From Bartonella grahamii subsp. shimonis (lineage in GTDB: Bacteria; Pseudomonadota; Alphaproteobacteria; Rhizobiales; Rhizobiaceae), in contig NZ_CP123961.1 of NCBI RefSeq assembly GCF_036327415.1, forward strand, positions 1,178,001-1,242,000: a stretch of DNA of 64,000 nt, read 5' to 3'. Position numbers and translations under genes: made by a program. The notes below the pieces were generated by a model. The model had not been told where the DNA came from and ran no database searches. It saw nothing but the letters and a program-made list of their open reading frames with translations. Positions 1 to 7,807 of the stretch are shown piece by piece; position 1 is the stretch's first letter; the number at the start of each line of letters is the position of its first letter.

Positions 1-595
1 ATGCTATGCAGCATGGTATGGTCATGTGCCAGGTTTAAAAGTTGTCATGCCTTATAGTGCTTCAGATGCAAAAGGTTTGCTGAAAGCGGCTATTCGTGAT
101 GATAATCCTGTTATTTTTCTTGAAAATGAGATTTTGTATGGGCATCAATTTGAGGTTCCTCAACTCGATGATTTTGTTTTGCCTATTGGTCGGGCACGGA
201 TTCATAAGTCTGGACAAGATGTGACGATTGTTGCATGTGGGATTGGAATGCATTACGCTGTTCAAGCGTTGCCAGAAATTGAAAAACTTGGTATTGACGT
301 TGAAGTGATTGATTTACGAACCATTCGCCCGATGGATCTTCCAACAATTCTTTCTTCCGTTAAAAAAACAGGTCGTTTGGTAACAGTTGAAGAGGGATTT
401 CCTCAATCATCTGTGGGAACTGAAATAGCAACGCGTGTTATGCAGCAGGCTTTTGACTATCTTGATGCACCAATTGCAACGATTTCTGGCAAAGATGTTC
501 CGATGCCTTATGCTGCTAATCTTGAGAAGTTGGCTTTGCCTAATACTGCTGAAATTATTGAGGCCGTTAAGGCTGTGACGTACAACAGAGCATAA
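1..595 (+). CDS. pdhB: Pyruvate dehydrogenase E1 component, beta subunit (3' part)
   Basis: The window opens inside this gene; the visible frame starts at base 2 and ends at the TAA at 593-595, giving about 197 C-terminal residues. The visible part covers the end of the pyrimidine-binding domain (AAWYGHVPGLKVVMPYSA, then the NPVIFLENE stretch) and the transketolase C-terminal domain (VTIVACGIGMHYAVQA). With the alpha subunit it decarboxylates pyruvate using thiamine diphosphate and passes the acetyl group to the E2 lipoyl arm in the cytoplasm. The next gene, pdhC, starts 14 bases downstream, so the two are co-transcribed. In relatives the N-terminus carries a lipoyl domain, but that part lies outside the window. 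Confidence 0.95.
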   Translation, partial: CYAAWYGHVPGLKVVMPYSASDAKGLLKAAIRDDNPVIFLENEILYGHQFEVPQLDDFVLPIGRARIHKSGQDVTIVACGIGMHYAVQALPEIEKLGIDVEVIDLRTIRPMDLPTILSSVKKTGRLVTVEEGFPQSSVGTEIATRVMQQAFDYLDAPIATISGKDVPMPYAANLEKLALPNTAEIIEAVKAVTYNRA

Positions 596-609
596 CGGAG
601 GAAAGCACA

Positions 610-1953
610 ATGCCCATTAAAATTACAATGCCAGCGCTTTCTCCTACGATGGAAGAGGGGAATTTAACAAAATGGAATATTAAGGAGGGTGATAAGGTTT
701 CCTCTGGTGATGTTATTGCTGAAATTGAGACGGATAAAGCGACAATGGAAGTCGAAGCCGTTGATGAAGGCACGGTTGCCAAAATTGTTGTTCCTGCTGG
801 AACACAAGGCGTTAAAGTGAATGCTTTGATTGTTGTTTTAGCAGAAGAAGGTGAAGATCTGGCTGAAGCTGCAAAAGTTGCAGAAGAGATCTCTTCTTGT
901 ACAAGACAAGAACCAGAGGGCGTAAAACAAATAGATTCTCTGAAGCAGACGGACACAAAGGTTACAAAAATGTCCCATGAATCATCAGCTCAGCAATCAA
1001 TACAGCAAGATAAAAAGAGGACTCGTCTTTTTGCTTCTCCCTTAGCACGGCGATTAGCTTCTCAGGCAGGTCTTGATTTATCTCTTATTTCTGGAAGTGG
1101 TCCGCATGGTCGTATTATCAAGTGTGATGTAGAAAAAGCTGTGAGTGGTGATATTTCTAAAGCTTCTTATTCATCACAGATAGCAGAGGCGTTCGCAGCA
1201 GGAGATTCTGACAAAAAGATATTGAAACTCTTTAAAGAGGATGAATATACTTTCGCACCCCATAATAATATGCGGAAAACGATTGCTACACGTTTGATAG
1301 AATCAAAACAGAGAGTCCCGCATTTCTATGTAACGGTAGATTGTGAACTTGATGCGTTATTAACGCTGCGTACACAACTGAATACTGCTGCACCAATGGT
1401 TAAGATTCAGGAAGAAGCTAAGCCTACTTATAAGCTTTCTGTCAATGATATGGTAATCAAAGCTGTCGCACTTTCTTTGAAAGCGGTTCCTGATGCAAAT
1501 GTCTCTTGGCTTGAAGGTGGAATACTTCATCATAAACATTGTGATGTTGGGGTTGCTGTTTCTATTCCCAATGGATTAATTACGCCGATTATTCGCCATG
1601 CAGAGGAAAAGCCGTTATCGCTTATTTCCAAAGAGATGAAGGATTTTGCAAAGCGTGCCCGTGAGCAAAAGTTAAAAATGGAAGAATATCAGGGAGGAAC
1701 AACCGCTGTATCAAATATGGGGATGTATGGTGTAAAAAGTTTTTCTGCTATCCTTAATCCACCACATGCGACGATTTTTGCGATTGGTGCAGGAGAGCAA
1801 CGTGCCGTTGTTAAAAATGGTGCATTAGCCATCGCGACAGTTATGTCGGTTACACTTTCTGCTGATCATCGTGCTGTCGATGGTGTTTTAGCCGCAGAGC
1901 TTGCGCAGACTTTTAAGAAGATAATTGAAAATCCATTAGCAATGTTGGTTTGA
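610..1953 (+). CDS. pdhC: Dihydrolipoamide acetyltransferase (pyruvate dehydrogenase E2)
   Basis: The 447-residue protein is the core acetyltransferase of the pyruvate dehydrogenase complex. It has one N-terminal lipoyl domain (about 1-80) with the lipoylated lysine in ETDKA (K43), a charged Ser/Gln-rich linker, a peripheral-subunit binding domain (about 140-177, ASPLARRLA...GPHGRI), and a catalytic domain ending in DHRAVDG, with H420 and D424 as the expected catalytic residues. The ATG is preceded by GGAGG (597-601) at good spacing. It follows pdhB by 14 bases. The ETDKATMEVEAVDEG lipoyl motif and the gene context favour PDH E2 over the 2-oxoglutarate or branched-chain homologues. Confidence 0.96.
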   Translation: MPIKITMPALSPTMEEGNLTKWNIKEGDKVSSGDVIAEIETDKATMEVEAVDEGTVAKIVVPAGTQGVKVNALIVVLAEEGEDLAEAAKVAEEISSCTRQEPEGVKQIDSLKQTDTKVTKMSHESSAQQSIQQDKKRTRLFASPLARRLASQAGLDLSLISGSGPHGRIIKCDVEKAVSGDISKASYSSQIAEAFAAGDSDKKILKLFKEDEYTFAPHNNMRKTIATRLIESKQRVPHFYVTVDCELDALLTLRTQLNTAAPMVKIQEEAKPTYKLSVNDMVIKAVALSLKAVPDANVSWLEGGILHHKHCDVGVAVSIPNGLITPIIRHAEEKPLSLISKEMKDFAKRAREQKLKMEEYQGGTTAVSNMGMYGVKSFSAILNPPHATIFAIGAGEQRAVVKNGALAIATVMSVTLSADHRAVDGVLAAELAQTFKKIIENPLAMLV

Positions 1954-2170
1954 ATGACAGTTCTTCACGTAAATTGTGAGAGAGTGTGTTAAGAGAGTGA
2001 AAGTAAATTTAAAGAGTTTGAAGAGCAAGGTTATTGCTGCTTCGGTTTTGGTAAAGCATTTATGTGAAGCTTAGAGTAAAAAACATGAGACAATTTTATC
2101 ATGTTGATTTTCAGTCTTAAGTTCAAAAAGTGCATATCCATTTTATATATATATCCATGGAGGAATTACT

Positions 2171-3631
2171 GTGGCAAATCTTTATGATGTAATTGTGATT
2201 GGATCAGGTCCAGGCGGATATGTAACCGCAATTCGTGCAGCGCAATGTGGATTTAAGACTGCGATTGTTGAACGTGAACATCTGGGAGGGATTTGTTTAA
2301 ATTGGGGGTGTATACCAACAAAAGCTCTTTTACGTTCAGCGGAAATGAAACATTTTGCTGAACATGCAAAAGAGTATGGACTAAAAATTAATGGTTCAAT
2401 TGAGGCTAACGTCAAAGATGTTGTGGCACGTTCACGCAGCGTTTCAGCACGTTTAAATGCTGGTGTTGGTTTTTTAATGAAAAAAAACAAAATTGATATT
2501 ATCTGGGGTGAAGCGAAGCTTACGAAAGAAGCAAAAGGAAACCAACCTGCGGAAATTATGGTTTCTTCATCCTCTAAACCGGTTATGCAACCGCAAAATC
2601 CAATCCCTAAAGGAACATTAGGGGAGGGGATTTATCAAGCAAAGCATATCATTATTGCAACGGGTGCACGTCCTCGTGTCCTTCCTGGTATTGAGCCAGA
2701 TGGAAAACTCATTTGGACTTATTTTGAAGCTATGATACCGCCAGCAATGCCAAAATCGCTTTTGGTTATAGGGTCTGGGGCTATTGGCATTGAATTTGCC
2801 TCTTTTTATCGTGATATGGGAGCTGAAGTAACTGTTGTTGAAATGATGCCCCATATCATGCCCGCTGAAGATATTGAAATTTCAACATTTGCTCGTAAAC
2901 AGTTAGAGAAAAAAGGTTTACGTATTCTTTGCCAAGCAAAAGTAACAAAGGTTGAAAAATCTTCCGATTCTGTGTCTGTACATATTGATGTTAAGGGCAA
3001 AACAGAGTCAATGACTGTTGACCGGTTGATTTCCGCTGTTGGGGTGCAGGGTAATATTGAGAATCTTGGGTTAGAAGCTTTGGGAATAAAAACCGATCGT
3101 GGGTGCATTGTAACCGATGAATGGAGCTGGACAGGGGTTGCGGGTATTTATGCTATTGGTGATGTGGCAGGTCCTCCTATGTTAGCTCATAAAGCAGAAG
3201 AAGAAGGTGTAATATGTATTGAACATCTTGCTGGTTTAAAGAGTGTTCATCCGCTTGATAAGAAAAAAATTCCAGGATGCACCTATTGCACACCGCAAGT
3301 TGCTTCTGTAGGGCTTTCAGAAGCTACAGCAAAAGAAACAGGTTATGATATACGTATTGGTCGTTATTCTTTTTCTGCGAATGGTAAGGCGATTGCTTTG
3401 GGTGAAGATCAAGGGTTAGTAAAAACGATTTTTGATAAAAAAACAGGACAGCTTCTTGGGGCCCATATGGTAGGGGCTGAGGTAACAGAATTGATACAGG
3501 GTTTTGTTATTGCCATGAATCTTGAAACAACAGAAGAAGAATTAATGCACACTGTTTTTCCACATCCGACCTTATCGGAAATGATGAAAGAAAGTGTATT
3601 GGATGCTTATGGTCAAGTTTTAAATGCTTGA
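2171..3631 (+). CDS. lpd: Dihydrolipoamide dehydrogenase (E3)
   Basis: The 486-residue flavoprotein reoxidises the dihydrolipoyl groups of the E2 component with NAD+. It shows the FAD-binding GSGPGG (12-17), the redox-active disulfide in GGICLNWGCIPTKALL (C42 and C47), a central NAD-binding GSGAIGIEF motif, and the C-terminal HPTLSE segment (H465, E470) that forms the active-site dyad across the dimer. A GTG start is used, preceded by GGAGG at 2159-2163. A loop at about residues 118-150 is longer than in E. coli Lpd; I recall this loop from PDH-type Lpd of Brucella and relatives. A 217-base spacer separates it from pdhC, so it may have its own promoter. Confidence 0.95.
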   Translation: MANLYDVIVIGSGPGGYVTAIRAAQCGFKTAIVEREHLGGICLNWGCIPTKALLRSAEMKHFAEHAKEYGLKINGSIEANVKDVVARSRSVSARLNAGVGFLMKKNKIDIIWGEAKLTKEAKGNQPAEIMVSSSSKPVMQPQNPIPKGTLGEGIYQAKHIIIATGARPRVLPGIEPDGKLIWTYFEAMIPPAMPKSLLVIGSGAIGIEFASFYRDMGAEVTVVEMMPHIMPAEDIEISTFARKQLEKKGLRILCQAKVTKVEKSSDSVSVHIDVKGKTESMTVDRLISAVGVQGNIENLGLEALGIKTDRGCIVTDEWSWTGVAGIYAIGDVAGPPMLAHKAEEEGVICIEHLAGLKSVHPLDKKKIPGCTYCTPQVASVGLSEATAKETGYDIRIGRYSFSANGKAIALGEDQGLVKTIFDKKTGQLLGAHMVGAEVTELIQGFVIAMNLETTEEELMHTVFPHPTLSEMMKESVLDAYGQVLNA

Positions 3632-3698
3632 TGACTGGATTGTATAAAAGATTTTATATTTTTGATTGTTACTTTGTATTTATAAGGCAAAGGCTTAA

Positions 3699-4661
3699 AT
3701 GGTTACGGTTGTTGATAGAGTTACAAATAGACGTTTGCGTCATCCTGAAAAGGCACATCGTCCGGATACAAACGTTCAAAAAAAGCCAGATTGGATTCGT
3801 GTAAAAGCGCCAACATCACCAATTTATAAGGAAACACATGGTATTGTACGTACGCATAAGTTAGTGACTGTATGTGAAGAAGCTGGTTGCCCTAATATTG
3901 GCGAATGTTGGAGCCAACGGCATGCTAGCTTTATGATTTTAGGTGAGATATGTACGCGTGCCTGTGCTTTTTGCAACGTTGCAACAGGCATTCCACTTGC
4001 CGTTGATGATAATGAACCAGAACGTGTAGCCGATGCTGTTGCACGGATGGAATTAAAACATGTCGTCATTACATCTGTTGATCGTGATGATCTCGCTGAT
4101 GGTGGGGCTGAGCATTTTGCAAAAGTTATTTATGCGATTCGTCAAAAAACTCCTAAAACGACAATTGAAGTTCTTACACCTGATTTTCGTCATAAGGATG
4201 GTGCTTTAGAAATTGTTGTTGCTGCTAAGCCTGATGTTTTTAATCATAACTTAGAAACAGTTCCTTCTAAATATTTGAAGGTTCGTCCAGGGGCACGTTA
4301 TTTTCATTCAATTCGTTTATTACAACGCGTTAAAGAACTTGATCCAACAATTTTCACAAAATCAGGAATTATGGTTGGCTTTGGGGAGGAACGAAATGAA
4401 ATTCTGCAATTGATGGATGATTTACGCTCTGCTGATGTGGACTTTATGACAATTGGACAATATTTGCAGCCTACGCGAAAACATCATCCAGTTGTTCGTT
4501 TTGTGCCTCCTGAAGAATTCGAGTCTTTTGCCAAGATTGGTAAAGTAAAAGGATTTTTACATATGGCCTCCAATCCTCTAACCCGTTCGTCTCATCATGC
4601 TGGAGATGATTTTGCCATTTTGCAAAAAGCGCGTGATGAAAAATTTTCCTTACAGAGATAA
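3699..4661 (+). CDS. lipA: Lipoyl synthase
   Basis: This 320-residue radical-SAM enzyme inserts two sulfur atoms into octanoyl groups carried on lipoyl domains, such as that of PdhC just upstream. Both iron-sulfur motifs are present: the auxiliary cluster cysteines in [12 protein letters not shown] (C59, C64, C70) and the radical-[11 protein letters not shown] (C85, C89, C92). The C-terminal RSSHHA supplies the serine that ligates the auxiliary cluster. Its position directly after lpd ties cofactor synthesis to the complexes that need it. The stop codon is followed almost at once by the start of ratA (4664), so the two are translationally linked. Confidence 0.97.
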   Translation: MVTVVDRVTNRRLRHPEKAHRPDTNVQKKPDWIRVKAPTSPIYKETHGIVRTHKLVTVCEEAGCPNIGECWSQRHASFMILGEICTRACAFCNVATGIPLAVDDNEPERVADAVARMELKHVVITSVDRDDLADGGAEHFAKVIYAIRQKTPKTTIEVLTPDFRHKDGALEIVVAAKPDVFNHNLETVPSKYLKVRPGARYFHSIRLLQRVKELDPTIFTKSGIMVGFGEERNEILQLMDDLRSADVDFMTIGQYLQPTRKHHPVVRFVPPEEFESFAKIGKVKGFLHMASNPLTRSSHHAGDDFAILQKARDEKFSLQR

Positions 4662-4663
4662 TT

Positions 4664-5125
4664 ATGCCAACTTTTTCAACACATCGGCAAGTTGCCCATA
4701 GTGCTCGTGAGATGTTTGATCTTGTGTCAGATATTGAATGTTATCCTGAGTTTTTACCTATGTGTGAGGCTTTAATAATACGTTCTCGCAAGGAATATGA
4801 GGAAAAGACATTGATTCTTGCAGATATGACCGTTGGCTATAAGGTTATTCGAGAAACTTTTACGACCCAAGTTTTTCTGCAGCCAAAAAAAGGTTTAATA
4901 GAGGTTAACTATATTGATGGTCCGTTTAAATATCTCGAAAATCGTTGGGTCTTTCATAATATTGAAAATACCAACGCATGTAATGTAGAGTTTTTTATTG
5001 ATTATGAATTTAAAAGTAAAATACTTGGACGCGTGACGGGCTCAATGTTTGATATTGCGTTTCGTAAATTTACAGATGCTTTTGAAAAACGTGCCCATCA
5101 GATTTATGGCTCTACGGTAACATAG
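4664..5125 (+). CDS. ratA: RatA/Coq10-family START-domain protein
   Basis: The 153-residue protein starts two bases after the lipA stop. It matches the polyketide cyclase / Coq10 (START-like) family: an N-terminal helix and strand with HSAREMFDLVSDIECYPEFLPMC, and a C-terminal long helix (GSMFDIAFRKFTDAFEKRAHQIYG). In mitochondria Coq10 binds ubiquinone and supports respiration; in E. coli the homologue is called RatA and has also been reported to affect ribosome subunit association. The lipA-ratA pair is common in alphaproteobacteria. The family call is firm, but the actual ligand in this organism is unknown. Confidence 0.85.
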   Translation: MPTFSTHRQVAHSAREMFDLVSDIECYPEFLPMCEALIIRSRKEYEEKTLILADMTVGYKVIRETFTTQVFLQPKKGLIEVNYIDGPFKYLENRWVFHNIENTNACNVEFFIDYEFKSKILGRVTGSMFDIAFRKFTDAFEKRAHQIYGSTVT

Positions 5126-5256
5126 TCTATTCTATTTTATTTTTAACAATACAGCTTACTTATCAAGGCGTAAAGATGAAAATCGATTTCCATCTTTATG
5201 ATTTCTTTCTTTTTTAGGGAAACATCCTTTAAACAGAACATTACAAATATTATTAG

Positions 5257-5277
5257 ATAACACATTGATTTATAATG
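5257..5277 (+). repeat. 21-base exact repeat, copy A
   Basis: The 21 bases here (beginning ATAACACATTG) recur without mismatch at 26025-26045, each time in a gene-free spacer 3' of a rightward gene. The similarity continues weakly for about 45 bases downstream, where both copies contain a CTTAATA string, so the exact match is probably the core of a longer decayed repeat. Function is unknown. Confidence 0.6.
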
Positions 5278-5322
5278 ATAATATAGTGTTATTCATATTG
5301 CATTAAAACTCTTAATACCATA

Positions 5323-5435
5323 GGCTTCTCTCGTTTTCCAAGTTTGATTGATTCAACATAAACAGGACAGGAGATAATTTTATGATATTCGGGTTTTTCA
5401 TTTCTAAGTTGTGATATAATAAATCATTCTGATGT
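5323..5435 (+). repeat. Dispersed intergenic repeat, copy 1
   Basis: The segment contains GATTGATTCAACATA (5346-5360), which is identical at 47326-47340, followed by TATGATATTCGGG and a 3' block with GTGATATAATAAATCAT. These match, in the same order, blocks in copies 2 to 4 (19463-19590, 47300-47412, 47608-47730). This copy is the most diverged in its central dyad. It lies between convergent ratA and pncC. Confidence 0.6.
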
Positions 5436-5490
5436 TTATGATTATGAACTCCAATGTAGAATAGGGAGTTTTGAAATTGGTATGAGGAAT

Positions 5491-5979
5491 TCAGTGAAGT
5501 AATTCCAGAATCATTTGAAAAGCATTTTCAACAGTTGCATGGCGGATAGCTTTACGATTAAGCTTCCCAAAGCGCATTTCTTTGTGCAGAGTTTTATAAT
5601 TTTTGTAAGCAACTGCGAAATGCACAAGACCTACAGGTTTGTTTAAACTTGCGCCTCCTGGACCTGCAATTCCTGTTACAGAAACTGCAATGTCAGCTTG
5701 CGAATATTTTAATCCACCCTCAGCCATTGCAAGAGCAATTTCTTTTGAAACGGCACCATAGGTTTTTATAAGTTCAGCACACACGCTAACAAGGCGTGTT
5801 TTGGATTCATTTGAATAAACAACAAATCCACAATCGAGAACATCTGACGATCCTGCAATATTTGTGAGGCTTGCTGCAATGAGTCCTCCTGTACAAGACT
5901 CTACAGTTGTTAACAACAAACCCTTTTGGCGACAGATATTAATGACTTCACGTGCTTGTTTTTCACAACAATATGTCAT
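5491..5979 (-). CDS. pncC: CinA C-terminal-type nicotinamide-nucleotide amidase
   Basis: The 162-residue protein corresponds to the stand-alone CinA C-terminal domain. The family deamidates nicotinamide mononucleotide to nicotinate mononucleotide in pyridine nucleotide recycling. It shows the TTVESCTGGLIAASLT motif (catalytic serine region), DVLDCGFVVYSNESK, and SVTGIAGPGGAS, all hallmarks of the family. Its ATG overlaps the TGA of ispDF by four bases, so translation is coupled and it is the last gene of the leftward rirA-ispDF-pncC operon. The usual name in databases is CinA family protein. Confidence 0.93.
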   Translation of the reverse strand: MTYCCEKQAREVINICRQKGLLLTTVESCTGGLIAASLTNIAGSSDVLDCGFVVYSNESKTRLVSVCAELIKTYGAVSKEIALAMAEGGLKYSQADIAVSVTGIAGPGGASLNKPVGLVHFAVAYKNYKTLHKEMRFGKLNRKAIRHATVENAFQMILELLH

Positions 5980-7166
5980 TGGGGAATTTCTCCTGGATAA
6001 AGAACACTCGCTGTTGCAAGAGCAGCAATTCCTTCATTACGACCAATGAAACCGAGTTTTTCATTTGTTGTTGCTTTGATAGAGATTCGATCAGGTGTCA
6101 TTGCAAGTATTGTCATAAGATTTTCTGTCATAGCATGGCGATAGGGACCAATTTTAGGATTTTCAGCGATAATTGTAATATCAACATTGGCAATACGACC
6201 CCCTGCTTGTTTTAGAAGACCAAGAGCATGACGGAGAAAGATTTCTGATGATACATTTTTCCATTGAGGATCAGAAGGAGGAAAATGTGTCCCGATATCT
6301 CCAGCACCTTGGGTAGCAAGAAGGGCATCTGTTAATGCATGAAGAGCGACATCTGCATCGGAGTGTCCATTTAATTTTTTATGAAAAGGGATTTTTATAC
6401 CGCATAATATAAGAAAATCTCCTTCCTCGAAAGAATGAACATCATAACCATTACCAGTACGGATATCAGGAAACATTTGCATTTTTTTCTGAAGATATAA
6501 ATGGGCGGTATCAAAATCTTTGGGCCATGTGATTTTTATGTTGTGAGGATCCCCAGGAACGGTACGCATAGGAATTCCAAACCATTCGGCAATCGCAGAA
6601 TCGTCAGTGAATTCTTTTTTGTAAGCTTGTTTTGCTTGTTTATGGGCCGCTAAGATATGTTCAAAGGGAAAACACTGTGGAGTTTGTGCACTATAAAGAT
6701 GGGTATGGGAAATTGTTTCTAAAACATGCTGATTATTTACACGTTTAAGGGTATCAGAGATGGGCAGAACAGGAAGAACACCTTCTTGAGGCGTGATAGT
6801 GTTGTGAATGTTATCAAGAAGCTTGTTTTCGATAAAGGGGCGTGCACCATCATGAATATGTACATATTGGAGATTGAATTTTTTGAGTGCCTGAAGTCCA
6901 TGTAAGGTGGAGATTTGACGTGTATTGCCTCCTTCAACGATAATAAGGCGCTCTTTAAAATCGGTGAGTGTTTGTTCACAGGTTTGACGATCTTCTGGAT
7001 GAATAACAAGGATAATCGTTGTGATGGCTGGATGCTGGACAAAACAATGCACGGTATGATAAATAATCGGCTTTTGTCCTAGAAGTCGATATTGTTTTGG
7101 AATTTTATGGGGATATCCTGCTCTTTCACCGCGGCCAGCGGCTAATATTATTGCTGCAATAGAAAT
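5976..7166 (-). CDS. ispDF: Bifunctional IspD/IspF enzyme of the MEP isoprenoid pathway
   Basis: The N-terminal half is IspD, which makes CDP-methylerythritol, with the nucleotide-binding ILAAGRGERAG, the HDGARPF motif and SAQTPQCFP. The C-terminal half is IspF, which makes the cyclic diphosphate, with metal ligands in DVHSF and GHSDADV, and GDIGTHFPPSD. Fused IspDF is usual in alphaproteobacteria. The first ATG/GTG/TTG in frame is the GTG at 7052, which would delete the LAAGRG nucleotide-binding loop, so the true start must lie upstream. The frame is open back to the rirA stop (7191), and no standard start codon occurs there. I place the start at the ATT at 7166, seven bases after AAGGAG (7174-7179), giving 396 residues. 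The gene overlaps pncC by four bases. Confidence 0.9.
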   Translation of the reverse strand: MSIAAIILAAGRGERAGYPHKIPKQYRLLGQKPIIYHTVHCFVQHPAITTIILVIHPEDRQTCEQTLTDFKERLIIVEGGNTRQISTLHGLQALKKFNLQYVHIHDGARPFIENKLLDNIHNTITPQEGVLPVLPISDTLKRVNNQHVLETISHTHLYSAQTPQCFPFEHILAAHKQAKQAYKKEFTDDSAIAEWFGIPMRTVPGDPHNIKITWPKDFDTAHLYLQKKMQMFPDIRTGNGYDVHSFEEGDFLILCGIKIPFHKKLNGHSDADVALHALTDALLATQGAGDIGTHFPPSDPQWKNVSSEIFLRHALGLLKQAGGRIANVDITIIAENPKIGPYRHAMTENLMTILAMTPDRISIKATTNEKLGFIGRNEGIAALATASVLYPGEIPQ

Positions 7167-7173
7167 ATTTAAT

Positions 7174-7179
7174 CTCCTT
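7174..7179 (-). promoter_or_regulatory. Strong ribosome binding site that sets the ispDF start
   Basis: On the minus strand AAGGAG lies between the rirA stop and the IspD coding sequence. It is the only good Shine-Dalgarno sequence in the 24-base gap, and the codon at ideal distance from it is ATT rather than ATG. The in-frame TTA at 7172-7170 is too close to be used. Confidence 0.6.
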
Positions 7180-7190
7180 GTATTATAATC

Positions 7191-7634
7191 TTAGTTTGCT
7201 TTTTTGTCGTTAATTTTAAAATGGTTTTGAAAGGATGGTTGTTGTAGATCAGCAAGGGATATCACGGATAATACCTCAAAAAAAGCATTTAATGCTTTTT
7301 GAAGTGCGGTATTTAAACTACAAAAATCGATCAAGGGGCAAGTCGGTTCTGCAGTATCAAAACATTCTGCGAGGGAGAAGCTGTCTTCTGTTACTTTCAC
7401 AACATCAGCGACTGAAATCTCTGCTGCGGGTTTAGCTAATCTAACTCCACCATTGCGTCCACGCACTGTTTGTATAAAACCTGCTTGAACAAGCAGCTGA
7501 AGGATTTTAAATAAAAAAAGTTCTGAAACGGCATATGCTTTAGCAATTTCTGGAACACGACTGAGAGTTCCCTGATTATCTGCACAATACATGAGCATTC
7601 GAAGAGCATAATTTGTTTGTTTTGTTAATCGCAT
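7191..7634 (-). CDS. rirA: RirA, Rrf2-family iron-responsive repressor
   Basis: The 147-residue protein is a winged-helix Rrf2-family regulator. It matches rhizobial RirA closely: MRLTKQTNYALRMLMYC at the N-terminus, SELFLFKILQ as the recognition region, VRGRNGGVRL as the wing, and three cysteines C91, C99 and C105 in ECFDTAEPTCPLIDFC spaced as in RirA's iron-sulfur site. RirA represses iron-uptake genes when iron and Fe-S clusters are plentiful. IscR and NsrR are the alternatives, but the N-terminus and cysteine spacing favour RirA. GAAGGAAATGAG lies just before the ATG. It heads the operon with ispDF and pncC, and is divergent from ntrY. Confidence 0.9.
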   Translation of the reverse strand: MRLTKQTNYALRMLMYCADNQGTLSRVPEIAKAYAVSELFLFKILQLLVQAGFIQTVRGRNGGVRLAKPAAEISVADVVKVTEDSFSLAECFDTAEPTCPLIDFCSLNTALQKALNAFFEVLSVISLADLQQPSFQNHFKINDKKAN

Positions 7635-7807
7635 CTCATTTCCTTCGTAAAGTATTGTCGAACGCAGTTTATTTTAAAGATATTTTGCAAAATGTAGAAA
7701 TTCTTTCTCATTGACTATGTTTGCTCTATTTTAAATGTAGTATTAGTATTGTCAATTTTTGCTACAAAAGGTTATATGAGAATAATGGGATAAGGGTACG
7801 TAAGCTC

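Larger units (their letters stand above)
5126..5490. other. Convergent spacer between ratA and pncC
   Basis: This 365-base AT-rich stretch lies between two genes that point toward each other. I see no open reading frame of substance. It holds one copy of the dispersed repeat described separately (about 5323-5435), and at 5257-5277 a 21-base string that recurs exactly at 26025-26045. No clear GC-rich terminator stem is visible; the dyads in the repeat may serve that role. Confidence 0.7.

Noticed and set aside
1954..2170. Short frame reading SLKSKVIAASVLVKHLCEA between pdhC and lpd
   Set aside because: It is short, without homology or a start with a ribosome binding site, and is best seen as spacer.
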